DNA of 64,000 nt from Thermoguttaceae bacterium (GTDB lineage Bacteria > Planctomycetota > Planctomycetia > Pirellulales > Thermoguttaceae): assembly GCA_017939795.1 (NCBI GenBank), contig JAGBAA010000086.1:1-64000 (forward strand), written 5' to 3'. The notes beneath the pieces were generated by a model, which saw only the letters and a list, made by a program, of their open reading frames with translations, made no database searches and was not told the origin of the DNA. Below, one piece after another: positions 8,690 through 17,777 of this stretch (its first letter is position 1; every line of letters starts with the position of its first letter). The translations under genes were made by a program, and so were the position numbers.

Positions 8690-10108
8690 TTATTCTGCCT
8701 GGTGTGCGTCCAGCTTTCGGCAAACGAAGACTGCGTAGCACAAAATCATGAAAAACGCGAACGCCGGGACTGCGTATGCCAGCGCAATGGAGCCGGAAGC
8801 GTCGGAGATCGTCCCCTGAAGCTGCGTCAGGATCGCGCCCCCGCAGAGCATCGTGACCATTCCCGCGCCGGCCATTTTCGTGTCGTCTCCCAGTCCGCGC
8901 GTTCCGTAACTGAAGATGGTCGGGAACATCAGCGACATGAAACCCGAAGCGCAGACCAGCGCGTAAACTCCGAGCAGATTCGGGCTGGCCGTCACGATGC
9001 AGCAGCAGGTCAGCGCACCAAGCGCGAAGAACATCAAAAGCGTCGAGGGACGCACGCGGCTCATGAGTCCCGTGCAGGAAAAACGTCCGCCGATGAACAG
9101 TATCTGCGAGAAAATGTAGAAGGTCGCGCCGCACTGTTCCGCCGTCTTCGGAATGAATCCGGTGAGTCCGGCCATCTCGCAAAAATCGTAAAAAATACGG
9201 CTCACCGGCTCAATGTTTCGGAGCATTTCCGGCGTATTCCGCGCGATTTCTTCCAGATCCAGCGCCGCCATGGAGTATCGGACCGTGAAGGACCAGCATG
9301 CGATGTGCGAGCCGACCACAAAGAAGAGCGCGGCGACCGCCAGAACGTAGTTTCGATTGCGCAGAAGACGTTTCCAGGTCCCGAAAAAGTCGATCTTCGT
9401 TTTCTGATCCTGCTTCTCCCGAATATTCGGCATCCGCGTGAAGAAAATCGCCAGCCATGTCGCCAAAAGCACGAGTCCGATCATCGCGTACGTCGCCGAG
9501 ACTGCCGAAAGCTCCGACTGCTGGATCTGCGCCAGTTCCGCCGCCGGAAGCAGACTCCGGTCCTCTGCCGTCAGCGGACTGAGCTGGGAGAGGATGAAGA
9601 CCTGACTGAGCACGATCCCGACGAGCGACCCGAACGGATTGAACGACTGCGCGAGATTCAGCCGCCGGACGGCCGTTTCCGGTTCTCCCATGGCGCAGAC
9701 GTACCCATTGCACGCGGTCTCAAGAATGGCGAGGCCGCCGAAGGTGACGAGAATGGCACTGAGGTAGATCAGATAGCACGCGGAGGGGGACTGGTACGCA
9801 AACTGTGCAGGAAAAAACGCAAGCGTGCCGGCGACGAACATTCCGAGGCCAAGCAGAACGCCCGCTTTGTACGTGAAGCGTTTCATGAAGATCGCGCCGG
9901 GAATGGCAAAACACCCGTAGCCCAGAGCGTAGCAGACGACCTGGATCCAGGCAGTCGTTCCGTCGTTGAAGCTCATGATCCGCTTGAAAGCGGGAAGCAG
10001 CGTGTCCGTCATGTTGTTCGCCAGTCCCCACCATGCGAAAAGTGTCGTCAGGAGAATGAACGGCCAAAGTACGGAACGGGAAACCAGGGGAGTGTGTCGT
10101 GTGTCCAT
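8690..10108 (-). CDS. fucP: FucP-family sugar:H+ symporter (MFS)
   Basis: 472 residues from the ATG at 10108 (MDTRHTPLVSRSVLWPF); the frame extends 48 residues further upstream without family similarity. The FucP/GluP hallmarks are visible: FILLTTLFAWWGLANNMTDTLLPAFKRIM near the N-terminus, YALGYGCFAIPGAIFMKRFTYK, and LETACNGYVCAMGEPETAVRRLNLAQSFNPFGSLVG in TM4-5. The family imports L-fucose, and relatives import glucose, galactose or N-acetylglucosamine; the substrate cannot be told from sequence. It is upstream of and co-transcribed with the hypothetical membrane protein. No fucose catabolic genes are nearby, although a divergent cupin/DUF1080 cluster suggests carbohydrate use. Confidence 0.88.
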   Translation of the reverse strand: MDTRHTPLVSRSVLWPFILLTTLFAWWGLANNMTDTLLPAFKRIMSFNDGTTAWIQVVCYALGYGCFAIPGAIFMKRFTYKAGVLLGLGMFVAGTLAFFPAQFAYQSPSACYLIYLSAILVTFGGLAILETACNGYVCAMGEPETAVRRLNLAQSFNPFGSLVGIVLSQVFILSQLSPLTAEDRSLLPAAELAQIQQSELSAVSATYAMIGLVLLATWLAIFFTRMPNIREKQDQKTKIDFFGTWKRLLRNRNYVLAVAALFFVVGSHIACWSFTVRYSMAALDLEEIARNTPEMLRNIEPVSRIFYDFCEMAGLTGFIPKTAEQCGATFYIFSQILFIGGRFSCTGLMSRVRPSTLLMFFALGALTCCCIVTASPNLLGVYALVCASGFMSLMFPTIFSYGTRGLGDDTKMAGAGMVTMLCGGAILTQLQGTISDASGSIALAYAVPAFAFFMILCYAVFVCRKLDAHQAE

Positions 10109-10290
10109 AAAATCGCGGAGGGCTGGAGGAAGGAACTTTAAAAACGATCGACTTCCATTGATTCTACCTGCGTCCCTCAAAAAAGTCAAGGGGGGGAACG
10201 GTCTTTCTTCTTCGGAAGACGCGGAAATGCGTTTTTTCAGGAGCTTCCGCATTTCTGTCCCCCCTCCTTTCCAAGATGCGTGTTTTGTGC

Positions 10291-10296
10291 TAAAAT
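10291..10296 (+). promoter_or_regulatory. Extended -10 for the cupin gene
   Basis: TGTGC-TAAAAT; the -35 region (TTTCCA/TTCCAA) is weak. It lies 40 nt before the cupin ATG. Confidence 0.4.
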
Positions 10297-10335
10297 GAAA
10301 AGAAAGCAGATTCCATTTTCTCAGGAGGACTCAAA

Positions 10336-10701
10336 ATGAAAAAAATCATGCACTCGGATCAGATTCCCGCAAACGCAGTTGAACAGCCCGGCGCAAAGGG
10401 GGCGAAAATGCGTCTCCTCATCGGCGCAAATGACGGAGCTCCCGTCTTCGCCATGCGTCAGTTCGAGCTGGAACCCGGAGGATGCACGCCGGATCATGAG
10501 CATCCGTGGGAGCATGAAATGTACTTTCTGCAGGGGTCTGCGACGGTTTTGTGCAGCGGCGAGGAGCACCCTGTCCGTCCCGGTTCCTTTGCCTTCGTGC
10601 CGCCGAATGAACCGCACCAGGTCAAAAACACGGGGCACATCACGCTGAAATTTCTCTGTCTGATCCCGGCGAATCAGAACTGCGGCTGTCCGATCAAATA
10701 G
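10336..10701 (+). CDS. Small single-domain cupin protein
   Basis: 121 residues with AGGAGGA seven bases before the ATG. Cupin motif 1 is GGCTPDHEHPWEHEMYFLQG (two His as HxH, then Glu) and motif 2 is GSFAFVPPNEPHQVKNTG (third His), so all four usual metal ligands are present. Such stand-alone cupins act as isomerases, dioxygenases or sugar-binding regulators; the substrate is unknown. The Cys-x-Cys near the C-terminus (NCGCPIK) is unusual. It starts a run of three same-strand genes (cupin, DUF1080 protein, nnrD) with short gaps. Confidence 0.85.
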   Translation: MKKIMHSDQIPANAVEQPGAKGAKMRLLIGANDGAPVFAMRQFELEPGGCTPDHEHPWEHEMYFLQGSATVLCSGEEHPVRPGSFAFVPPNEPHQVKNTGHITLKFLCLIPANQNCGCPIK

Positions 10702-10735
10702 AAATTCCTCTCTCCATTTTGAAAGGGATCCGACC

Positions 10736-11530
10736 ATGAAAAAATCAAGCGCATTCGTGTTTCGCCTTTCGCAAACGACAGCCTGTCTGCTGTTCGGGTG
10801 CGTTTGGGTGGTCTGCGGGACGATCTGCACGGCATCGTTCGGCTGGACGCCCCCTGAAACGATCCCTTCCGATGCGATCCTTCTTTTTGGACAGGCGGAT
10901 GACGGAACGCTGGTGAATCGTTTTCTTTCGAAGGAAGGAACTCCGGCCGACTGGCGTGTTGAGGATGGGACGCTGATCTCCACGTCTCGCCGTCCGGTGA
11001 GCGAGCAGGATCCGGTCCGCTCGAGCCACATTTTTTCGGAGGAACTTTTTCGCGATGCGGAGATCCACGCAGAATTCATGGTCTCGTCGGAAAATTCCGG
11101 AAACAGCGGACTGTACATTCACGGAAACTACGAGCTTCAGATCATGGACAGTCACGGGAAGCCGGAAATTGATTCCAAAAACACAGCGGGGGCCGTTTAT
11201 GGGATCCAGGCGCCTAAGGTCAATGCCGCGCGTCCTGCGGGGGTATGGCAGACCCTCGACATCCTCTACATCGCCCCGCGTCGGGATACTGCCGGGAAAA
11301 TCATCCAGAACGGCCGGATCACGGCTTGGCTTAATGGTCAGCTGATCCACGAATTTACCGAATTTGACGAGCCGGTCTCGCACTACCATCCATTCCGCTA
11401 CGGCGCGACAGATCATCTGCGCTCGCTCTGGCAGAAACAGATCGAAACGGGGTTCGGCCCGCTTTTCCTTCAGGATCACGATAGTCCCGTCCGATTTCGA
11501 AATGTCTGGATCCGGAAAATCGGAGAATGA
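10736..11530 (+). CDS. Secreted DUF1080 (3-keto-disaccharide hydrolase-type) protein
   Basis: 264 residues. An N-terminal signal segment (about 10-36, TACLLFGCVWVVCGTICTASFG) is followed by one DUF1080 domain (PF06439), recognised by SGNSGLYIHGNYELQIMDS, AGAVYGIQAPKVNAARPAGVWQTLDI and NGRITAWLNG. This concanavalin-like fold is expanded in Planctomycetota and Bacteroidota; some members hydrolyse 3-keto-glycosides, others are thought to bind sugars. It lies 34 nt behind the cupin and 25 nt before nnrD. Confidence 0.88.
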   Translation: MKKSSAFVFRLSQTTACLLFGCVWVVCGTICTASFGWTPPETIPSDAILLFGQADDGTLVNRFLSKEGTPADWRVEDGTLISTSRRPVSEQDPVRSSHIFSEELFRDAEIHAEFMVSSENSGNSGLYIHGNYELQIMDSHGKPEIDSKNTAGAVYGIQAPKVNAARPAGVWQTLDILYIAPRRDTAGKIIQNGRITAWLNGQLIHEFTEFDEPVSHYHPFRYGATDHLRSLWQKQIETGFGPLFLQDHDSPVRFRNVWIRKIGE

Positions 11531-11555
11531 ACCGCTTCAGAGAGGGATCCGTCTC

Positions 11556-12494
11556 ATGAAAAAATTAGAATCCGAAACAGAAAGCCGCACCATCGAATCG
11601 CTTCTTGCGCAACTGACGGATCGTCCGCGGGACGGACACAAAGGGACGTTCGGCACCGTGCTGGTCATCGGCGGGTCGCTCGGCATGTCGGGGGCCGCGG
11701 CACTTTGTGCGATGGCGGCTCTTCGAACGGGAGCTGGTCTGGTGAAAGCGGCCGTCCCGGAGCGTATCGTTCCGATCGTTTCGACGCTTGGTCTGGAATT
11801 CACGACGGTTCCTCTGGCAGAAGCCCCTGACGGCCGGATCTCGGAAGCGGCCGAAGAAATGCTCTTTGCGCTTGCGCAGAATGCCGACATTGCGGCGATC
11901 GGGCCGGGATTGGGACGCTCTAAGGAACTGGACCGGCTGATGGTGCGTCTCTGGGAACGTTTGCCGATTCCGGCGGTCTTTGATGCGGACGCTCTGAATG
12001 CGCTTTCAGAGATCTCGTCCCGAAAGAACGGGAAACTCCCGCCGCATTCCGAGGTGCGCATCGCGACGCCGCATCCTGGAGAATTTGCGCGGCTCTGTCC
12101 GGATGCTCCTGCACGGGATCCGAAACTTCAGCGGGAACGCGCGCTCCAGTTTGCGAAAGAAAACGAGACGGTCATGGTACTGAAGGGGCCTGGAACGCTG
12201 ATCTCAGACGGAATGCGTTCTTTTCGAAATTCGACCGGGAATCCGGGAATGGCGACCGGCGGGAGCGGTGATGTATTGACCGGGATCCTTGCGGCAGTCT
12301 GTGCACAGCAGTTTCGGCTCGGTATTTCTCCGTTGGATGCCGTCCGTCTGGGAGTCTGGATCCACGGAAAAGCCGGTGATTTTGCGGCCGCAGAATTGGG
12401 GGAATGTTCTATGATCGCGTCTGATATGATTTTCCGTATTTCTCAGGTTTTACGCTCAGAAAGTACGGCCCTTCAGAACGAATTTCCGTCCTGA
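11556..12494 (+). CDS. nnrD: ADP/ATP-dependent NAD(P)H-hydrate dehydratase (YjeF C-terminal type)
   Basis: 312 residues from the ATG at 11556, with AGAGGGA nine bases upstream; the longer frame overlaps the DUF1080 gene and has no family similarity. It repairs hydrated NAD(P)H. Hallmarks: HKGTFGTVLVIGGSLGMSGAAALCAMAALRTGAGLVK, GPGLG, FDADALNAL, TPHPGEFARL, VMVLKGPGT and the nucleotide-binding GNPGMATGGSGDVLTGI. Only the dehydratase domain is present; the epimerase (YjeF_N) is not fused or adjacent. Confidence 0.93.
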   Translation: MKKLESETESRTIESLLAQLTDRPRDGHKGTFGTVLVIGGSLGMSGAAALCAMAALRTGAGLVKAAVPERIVPIVSTLGLEFTTVPLAEAPDGRISEAAEEMLFALAQNADIAAIGPGLGRSKELDRLMVRLWERLPIPAVFDADALNALSEISSRKNGKLPPHSEVRIATPHPGEFARLCPDAPARDPKLQRERALQFAKENETVMVLKGPGTLISDGMRSFRNSTGNPGMATGGSGDVLTGILAAVCAQQFRLGISPLDAVRLGVWIHGKAGDFAAAELGECSMIASDMIFRISQVLRSESTALQNEFPS

Positions 12495-12560
12495 AACTGT
12501 TCCGATTCGGTAAAATATCCAGCTCAAAGATTTGAAAAAATGGAATTTTTGTCTTTTTTT

Positions 12561-12696
12561 ATGGATGGGGGTCTGTACATTTGGGAAAAATATGGTAAAA
12601 TATGCAGGAATGTTCACGAGTTAGAGATTTTCGTCAAAGCTGCTCTTTCTCCATTCCATTCCGTTCTCTGTCGGTTTGCGTATGGATGGGGGACTG
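12561..12696. repeat. Two direct copies of a G-rich 15-mer
   Basis: ATGGATGGGGGTCTG at 12561-12575 and ATGGATGGGGGACTG at 12682-12696, one mismatch, both in the 5' region of the alpha/beta hydrolase gene, flanking its likely promoter. Possible operator pair. Confidence 0.4.
12574..12601 (+). promoter_or_regulatory. Promoter for the alpha/beta hydrolase gene
   Basis: TGTACA, 16-nt spacer, TAAAAT with an upstream TGG (extended -10). This gives a leader of roughly 145 nt. Confidence 0.4.
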
Positions 12697-12753
12697 CCGG
12701 AGACGGTTCCAGGATTTGAAAACTCAGAATAAAATAAATTCGGAAACAGACCC

Positions 12754-13491
12754 ATGAAGATCCCTTTGTTTCTTTTTCCCGGACTTGCCTGCAATGAACG
12801 TCTTTTTGCGACTCAAAGAGACGGCCTGAACAATATTTTGAACGTCATCATTCCGGAGTGGGTCCGTCCAACCAGCAAAGATCAGGTCGAAAGTTTTGCG
12901 CTTCGCTGGGCGGAATCTGTCTGGGAAACGTACTATTCCGAAAATGCATGTTCTGAGAATCGTCAGGATCCGGCTCTCGGCTGCTATGTTGGCGGACATA
13001 GTTTTGGGGGGATCTGTGCTCCGATCGTGGGAGAATTTCTTGAGAAAAAAGGGGTCAAGGTCCACGCCTGCTTCCGTTTTGCTTCCGCAGATAAACCCGA
13101 AGATATTTCGTGGAAATGGCTGATCCTCGGCCGTTTACTGAATATTTTCCCTGATGGTGCCTGGTTGACTATCAAAACGTTTTGCTTTCTTCGTCTGCGT
13201 TTTACTCCGGAAAATGCAATTTCTGACGCCAAAAAGGAAATGTATCGGCAGATCGTCGAGACGCCGGTCCGTCGCAGTTTCCATGTCGTCCGTATGATGT
13301 ACAGCTGGAAACGGAACAAAGAGCGTAAATTTCAGTTTCCGATGTTTTGCATTCGCGGCAAAAAGGACTCAGTCGTTCCTCCGCAAAAACGGGAAAGCGA
13401 GGTCATCCTCCCGCATGCCGGTCACGGAATGTGCTTGACACAGGGGGCCAAGCTGAACGATTTTATTCGAAAATTCGTCATGAACACGTGA
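12754..13491 (+). CDS. Alpha/beta-fold hydrolase
   Basis: 245 residues. Signature points: LFLFPGLACNERLF (oxyanion-hole region), nucleophile elbow GGHSFGGICAP, an acid in the segment RGKKDSVVPP, and HAGHG with the catalytic His near the C-terminus. These make a complete triad. Substrate is not evident; the small size and absence of a signal peptide suggest a cytoplasmic esterase or thioesterase. The gene stands alone and converges on the 13548-14378 gene. Confidence 0.85.
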   Translation: MKIPLFLFPGLACNERLFATQRDGLNNILNVIIPEWVRPTSKDQVESFALRWAESVWETYYSENACSENRQDPALGCYVGGHSFGGICAPIVGEFLEKKGVKVHACFRFASADKPEDISWKWLILGRLLNIFPDGAWLTIKTFCFLRLRFTPENAISDAKKEMYRQIVETPVRRSFHVVRMMYSWKRNKERKFQFPMFCIRGKKDSVVPPQKRESEVILPHAGHGMCLTQGAKLNDFIRKFVMNT

Positions 13492-13547
13492 GTATGCGTC
13501 ATTTTTCTGTACTGCAGAATGTGCGCAGGATCAGAATGTGTGTCGGT

Positions 13548-14378
13548 TTATTCATCCTTCACATAGTATTTCGTGATGTCGAGGCCGCCGTGCAGTTCAT
13601 CTTCCAAAATCTTCACGCGGGCCTGAAGGTGGTCGACGACTCTTTGGAGCTTCACCAGCTGCGCTTCATCGGATTCTTCATGGATCGGACGCGGCACGAC
13701 CGGATAGTTCAGGTGACGCTGGAGCGCAAGAAAAAGGTACGTCGGATCTTTTCGCCGATTTGCCAGTGCGATGCGCCCTTCCTTTTCGCCGAACAGGATC
13801 GGCTTGCCGTGTGTTTCACCGTGCACGACGGCATAGTATTCGCTGCGCACGAAAATCATTTCCGCAAAATCAAGTAGTCCCAGCTGTCTTCGAAGAAGCA
13901 GGATCCACTCCGACCATGTGTCGTCGAAAACCGGGTCACGCGCTACCGCAGTCAGACCGTCTTCATACTTCAGGCGATTTCGGCTCAGTGCCTCAAACTG
14001 GTAGAGGAACATTCCCTGCGGCACCATTCCTTCCGCACGGCAATGTGCTTCTTTTTCCAGGATCTGAAGCGCGATCAGGTAGTCGAATTTCCCGTCTTCC
14101 CGTTCGGCTTCCCGCATGATGAATGTCTGAAACGGCGTGAAGTAGTGGTTCATCGTCTCCATGGCTTCCGCGATGCTGCCGGTATGTTTGAGCGACGACT
14201 CCATGAACTCCAGGGCCATTGGCAGTTTTGTCGTCGCGAGGATCTCGTGGCGCAGTGTCCGGAGAAGTTCCTGTGTTGCTGTAGAATTCATCCGTTCGCG
14301 AAGCATCTTGAAAAGGTACTCCTGCTCCACGTATTCTTCACGGACCAGAACGGAACTGCGCGGTGACTGAACGGCCAT
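13548..14378 (-). CDS. Conserved hypothetical protein with C-terminal coiled coil, lpxI operon
   Basis: 276 residues starting MAVQSPRSSVLVREEY; mostly charged and alpha-helical with a heptad-like segment near the C-terminus (EAQLVKLQRVVDHLQARVKILEDEL shortened here in description to residues about 240-265). No catalytic motif is apparent. It begins 26 nt after lpxI ends and is on the same strand, so probably co-transcribed. From memory, a protein like this sits beside lpxI in other planctomycetes, but I cannot verify that here. Confidence 0.7.
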   Translation of the reverse strand: MAVQSPRSSVLVREEYVEQEYLFKMLRERMNSTATQELLRTLRHEILATTKLPMALEFMESSLKHTGSIAEAMETMNHYFTPFQTFIMREAEREDGKFDYLIALQILEKEAHCRAEGMVPQGMFLYQFEALSRNRLKYEDGLTAVARDPVFDDTWSEWILLLRRQLGLLDFAEMIFVRSEYYAVVHGETHGKPILFGEKEGRIALANRRKDPTYLFLALQRHLNYPVVPRPIHEESDEAQLVKLQRVVDHLQARVKILEDELHGGLDITKYYVKDE

Positions 14379-14404
14379 GGCTCCCTTTTCTCCTATTGTT
14401 TCCT

Positions 14405-15313
14405 TTATTCTGAAATCTCCACATGAGCCGGTACACGGTTCTGGCTGCTATCCGGAAACTGAACGGCACAGACGGCCATGGAGTGTGCATCGGCAAACTG
14501 GAGCACCTCTTCCCGGTCCACGAGAATGGAGCGTTTCGCTTCGATCGCAATGACCCGGCCCCCGGCTTTCGCAAATGTTTCGAGCGTCTGCATTCCGACC
14601 GTCGGAACGTCGAACCGCATATCCTGATTCGGTTTTGCGGTCTTCACGAGCACTAGACCGCCTTTCGGACAGAGTGTTCCCGCACGTTCCAGACATCGGT
14701 CCGTTCCTTCGATCGCTTCCAGTGCGATGACCGCTCCATTCACCACGACGACGGATTGCCCGACGTCAAAACGTCCCAGCTCCCGCGCGACCTCCATTCC
14801 GTACCGAATGTCCCGCCACTGCGCTTCTGTGGGCTGCGTCCTGGTCAGGATCCCCTCTTCTGCGAGAAGTTCCGGCACATAATCTGTCGGAGAGCCCATT
14901 TTCAGACCGAATTTTTCAAAAAGTCGAACCATTGCGAGCATTAGTGAGTCATCCTTGCAGTCGTTCCGTTGTGTAATGAAGTAGGACGCAAAAGCCTGAA
15001 AGGTCGTCCAATCAGGCAGATGCACCAGAAAGGAAGTCGGCCGAAAAAGCCTCCATTTGAAGTATTTTCCGAGCGCAATGAAATCACGGATCCCATGCCG
15101 CCTCATGTGGAAAATGATCTTTCCAAGCCGGCACATTCCGACCGGCCGGTAAACGTCGCAGACAGCTGAAAGAGCTTTTTTGTCCGCGTGTCCAACGACA
15201 CCGAAGCAGTGGACCTCAAATCCCTGCGTCTTCAATGCCTGCGCAACATAGACCGGATACCGTCCCCACCCGGCGACCATGCAGATTTTTTTGACTTTTC
15301 CTGGATCTGTCAT
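14405..15313 (-). CDS. lpxI: UDP-2,3-diacylglucosamine pyrophosphatase, LpxI type
   Basis: 302 residues from the ATG at 15313 with GGAG upstream; a TTG at 15394 would add an unrelated 27 residues. The enzyme hydrolyses UDP-2,3-diacylglucosamine to lipid X in lipid A synthesis and replaces LpxH. Family hallmarks: VAGWGRYPVYVAQALK at the N-terminus, DDSLMLAMV, GSPTDYVPELLAEEGILT, the DI-x2-G pattern, DVGQSVVVVNGAVIALEAIEGTDRCL (from about 190) and KPNQDMRFDVPTVGMQT near the catalytic Asp. It heads a two-gene operon with the 13548-14378 gene and divides from the ADP-ribosylglycohydrolase. Confidence 0.92.
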   Translation of the reverse strand: MTDPGKVKKICMVAGWGRYPVYVAQALKTQGFEVHCFGVVGHADKKALSAVCDVYRPVGMCRLGKIIFHMRRHGIRDFIALGKYFKWRLFRPTSFLVHLPDWTTFQAFASYFITQRNDCKDDSLMLAMVRLFEKFGLKMGSPTDYVPELLAEEGILTRTQPTEAQWRDIRYGMEVARELGRFDVGQSVVVVNGAVIALEAIEGTDRCLERAGTLCPKGGLVLVKTAKPNQDMRFDVPTVGMQTLETFAKAGGRVIAIEAKRSILVDREEVLQFADAHSMAVCAVQFPDSSQNRVPAHVEISE

Positions 15314-15566
15314 TTTGCTCCGCGTCTGCTTCTCATTTTTTCTGTTTGCCTCATTTCTTGGGCAAAAAACGTTTCTTTCTTCCATTTTATCCAATCTTTA
15401 CCAAATCCGCAAGTACGCTTTCGCAAAAATGCTCCATTTTTTTCAGAAATACCGGACCAGGTCCTTGAAAATTTCCGAGAAAACCAGTAGAATTGATTTT
15501 GGGCTCTGTTTTTACCCCAGTCCACTCTCATTTTATGCCTTCAGGCACACGCATCTTTTTAAAATT

Positions 15567-15584
15567 CCCGACTCGTATGTCGGG
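15567..15584 (+). promoter_or_regulatory. Leader hairpin upstream of ADP-ribosylglycohydrolase
   Basis: CCCGAC-TCGTAT-GTCGGG, 12 nt ahead of the GAAGGAGG ribosome-binding site. It has no T-run, so it is a possible leader structure, not a terminator. Confidence 0.3.
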
Positions 15585-15610
15585 CAAACACGAAAAGAAG
15601 GAGGTACACT

Positions 15611-16393
15611 ATGTTTGGTGCGATCATTGGAGACATTGTCGGATCCTGCTATGAGAACATAAACTGCAAAAGTACAGATTTCGAATTTCTGGATCGGCGC
15701 AGTCGATTTACTGACGATTCGACCCTGACCATCGCGACGGCTGACGCCATTTTAAACGGCCTGTCGTTTGCTGACGCCTACTGGGAGTGGGGAAACCGCT
15801 ACCCATACGCCGGTTACGGAGGCCGTTTTTTCGAATGGCTCCATTCTACGGAGAAAAAACCATACTTCAGCTTTGGAAACGGTTCCGCAATGCGGGTCTC
15901 TCCTGTCGGCTGGGCATTTGAGACGCTCGAAGAAACGATCGAGGCGGCATGCCGTTCCGCCTCCGTTACGCACGATCACCCGCATGGGATCGAAGGTGCC
16001 GAATCCGCAGCCGCGGCGATCTGGATGGCCCGTAACGGGAAAACGAAAGAAGAGATCGGAGAGTTCATTGAAAATCATTTTTTCTACGACCTCTCCCGCT
16101 CGCTCGATGAGATCCGTCCGGACTATGAGTTTGACGTCACGTGTATGGGAACGATGCCGGTCGCATTTCGGGCGTTTCTGGAGTCGGAGGATTACGTGAG
16201 TGCCGTACGTCTGGCCGTTTCTGTCGGCGGAGACAGCGACACGATAGCGTGCATTACCGGAGGCATCGCAGATGCGTTTTACCGAGAGATCCCGAAAGAA
16301 GTCCATTCTTTCATGCGAGCCAAGCTGCCGCAGGAAATGCTGGAGATCATCGATCAGTTTGAAGAAAAATACGTGATGCGAAAACTGACCTGA
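15611..16393 (+). CDS. ADP-ribosylglycohydrolase (DraG/ARH-type)
   Basis: 260 residues, AAGGAGG before the ATG. Motifs of the dinuclear Mg/Mn fold are intact: GAIIGDIVGSCYE, RFTDDSTLT (metal-binding DD), FGNGSAMRVSPVGW, VTHDHPHGIEGAES and VSVGGDSDTIACITGGIADAF (second metal-binding DSD). It removes ADP-ribose from proteins or small molecules. No ADP-ribosyltransferase, toxin or phage gene is adjacent, so a housekeeping role is more likely than a DarTG-like system. Confidence 0.92.
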   Translation: MFGAIIGDIVGSCYENINCKSTDFEFLDRRSRFTDDSTLTIATADAILNGLSFADAYWEWGNRYPYAGYGGRFFEWLHSTEKKPYFSFGNGSAMRVSPVGWAFETLEETIEAACRSASVTHDHPHGIEGAESAAAAIWMARNGKTKEEIGEFIENHFFYDLSRSLDEIRPDYEFDVTCMGTMPVAFRAFLESEDYVSAVRLAVSVGGDSDTIACITGGIADAFYREIPKEVHSFMRAKLPQEMLEIIDQFEEKYVMRKLT

Positions 16394-16455
16394 ACTCGAT
16401 GCAGAAACGCCCTGAACTCGGTCTGAACCACGATCCGAAAGCACGAAAAACAAAA

Positions 16456-16512
16456 AAACCCTTCACCGAACGGCCGACACAATGGATACGCCAGTCGGGA
16501 AAGGGCTTTTTT
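16456..16512. terminator. Bidirectional terminator between ADP-ribosylglycohydrolase and pheS
   Basis: AAAAAACCCTT (left) and AAGGGCTTTTTT (right) form the outer stem, and CCGAC (16474-16478)/GTCGG (16494-16498) an inner stem. T-runs occur on both strands, suiting the convergent genes. Confidence 0.65.
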
Positions 16513-16544
16513 ATTTTCGTCTCCGCTTTATTTTCGTTTCCGCG

Positions 16545-17564
16545 TCAGACGTACGTCGGGAACTGTTCGTTGAAGCGCACGTCGCCGGCGTTCAGCAGAC
16601 GAATGTCCGGAATGCCGAATTTCATCATCGCCAGACGGGTCAACCCCGCACCGAACGCGAACCCGCTGTAGACCGTGGGATCCACACCGGCACATTCGAG
16701 AACTTTCGGATGGATCAGACCGCACGGGATCAGCTCGATCCAGCCGGTGCCGTGGCATGTGGAGCAGCCTTCGCCCTCGCACAGGAGGCAGCGGAGGTCC
16801 AGTTCAAAACCTGGTTCCACGAACGGGAAGAAGCCCGGTCGAAGACGCACGGTAACGTCGCGGTGGAAGATCTCGCTCAGAAGCGTCTTCATGACGGCGA
16901 TCAGGTTCGCGACCGAGATATTTTTATCGACGACCAGCCCCTCGCACTGGTAGAACGTGTTCTCGTGGCTCGGGTCGACCGCTTCGTTACGGAAGCACCG
17001 TCCCGGGAAGATCGCGCGAAGCGGAACGCCGAGACGCTGCATCGTACGGACCTGGTTCGCAGAAGTGTGCGTACGCATGAGCATCTGGTTCTTCAGCCAG
17101 TAAGTATCCTGCATCTCACGTGCGGGATGGTCCGACGGAATGTTCACGGCGTCAAAATTGTAGAACTCCAGTTCGCATTCCGGCGACGGGACCACGGTGA
17201 ATCCCATTCCCTGAAAGATCGATTCCAGTTCCATCTGAATCAAAGAGATCGGATGGAGAGATCCAAGCGTCCGGCCCGTTCCCGGCAGGGTGAGGTCCAG
17301 ACCGGTGCTTTTTTTCGCAGGCGCGGCATTCGCGGCGGTTTCCTTCGCGGCGGCAAGAGCTTCTTCGGCATAGTTCTTCAGCTCGTTGAGCCGGGAACCA
17401 AACGAACGTTTTTCTTCCGCAGAAAGACTCCGGAAGTCCGTATTTTTAGCCAGAGTAGTGATGCTTCCCTTTTTGCCCAGATACTTGATGCGCACCTGTT
17501 CGACAGCTTCTGCAGTCTTTGCGGCCGCCAGATCCGCAGCGAATTGTTCTTTGATCGTCTGCAT
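16545..17564 (-). CDS. pheS: Phenylalanyl-tRNA synthetase alpha subunit
   Basis: 339 residues. The N-terminal coiled coil (1-85, with RIKYLGKKGSIT) precedes the class II core: HPISLIQMELESIFQGMGF, the motif 2 region LRAIFPGRCFRNEAVDPSHENTFYQCEGLVVD, and motif 3 with FAFGAGLTRLAMMKFGIPDIR. A four-Cys stretch, LRCLLCEGEGCSTCHGTGW, is a probable zinc site that many non-enterobacterial PheS proteins carry. No pheT is adjacent, which is unusual because pheST are commonly linked. Confidence 0.97.
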   Translation of the reverse strand: MQTIKEQFAADLAAAKTAEAVEQVRIKYLGKKGSITTLAKNTDFRSLSAEEKRSFGSRLNELKNYAEEALAAAKETAANAAPAKKSTGLDLTLPGTGRTLGSLHPISLIQMELESIFQGMGFTVVPSPECELEFYNFDAVNIPSDHPAREMQDTYWLKNQMLMRTHTSANQVRTMQRLGVPLRAIFPGRCFRNEAVDPSHENTFYQCEGLVVDKNISVANLIAVMKTLLSEIFHRDVTVRLRPGFFPFVEPGFELDLRCLLCEGEGCSTCHGTGWIELIPCGLIHPKVLECAGVDPTVYSGFAFGAGLTRLAMMKFGIPDIRLLNAGDVRFNEQFPTYV

Positions 17565-17720
17565 TTTTGAAACCTCTGAAATCGTGAAACACGCTCCGGT
17601 CCAGTTTCTGTCCCGGAGTCAAATAAATTCCAGCCTATTATACTACGAAAACGCATTTCCGAAAAGCCCCCCCGACGGTGAATTTTTCGGATTTTGGCAA
17701 AAAAGACGAGAAAAGAAAAG

Positions 17721-17777
17721 TAAAGTTTCAAAAAGTTCCCAAAGTCTTAAAAGTTTCGAAAGTCTCAAAAAGTTCCG
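17721..17777. repeat. Degenerate 9-10-nt tandem repeats (AAAGTYYC)
   Basis: Six consecutive copies of AAAGT followed by T/C-rich bases (TTCAA, TCCCA, CTTA, TTCG, CTCA, TCCG). Confidence 0.6.

Noticed and set aside
8702-10141. Plus-strand 479-codon frame over fucP
   Set aside because: Arg-rich, antisense to a clear MFS permease.
15611-16393. DarTG-like toxin-antitoxin component
   Set aside because: The enzyme is of the DraG/ARH type, not a macrodomain DarG, and no ADP-ribosyltransferase is adjacent.
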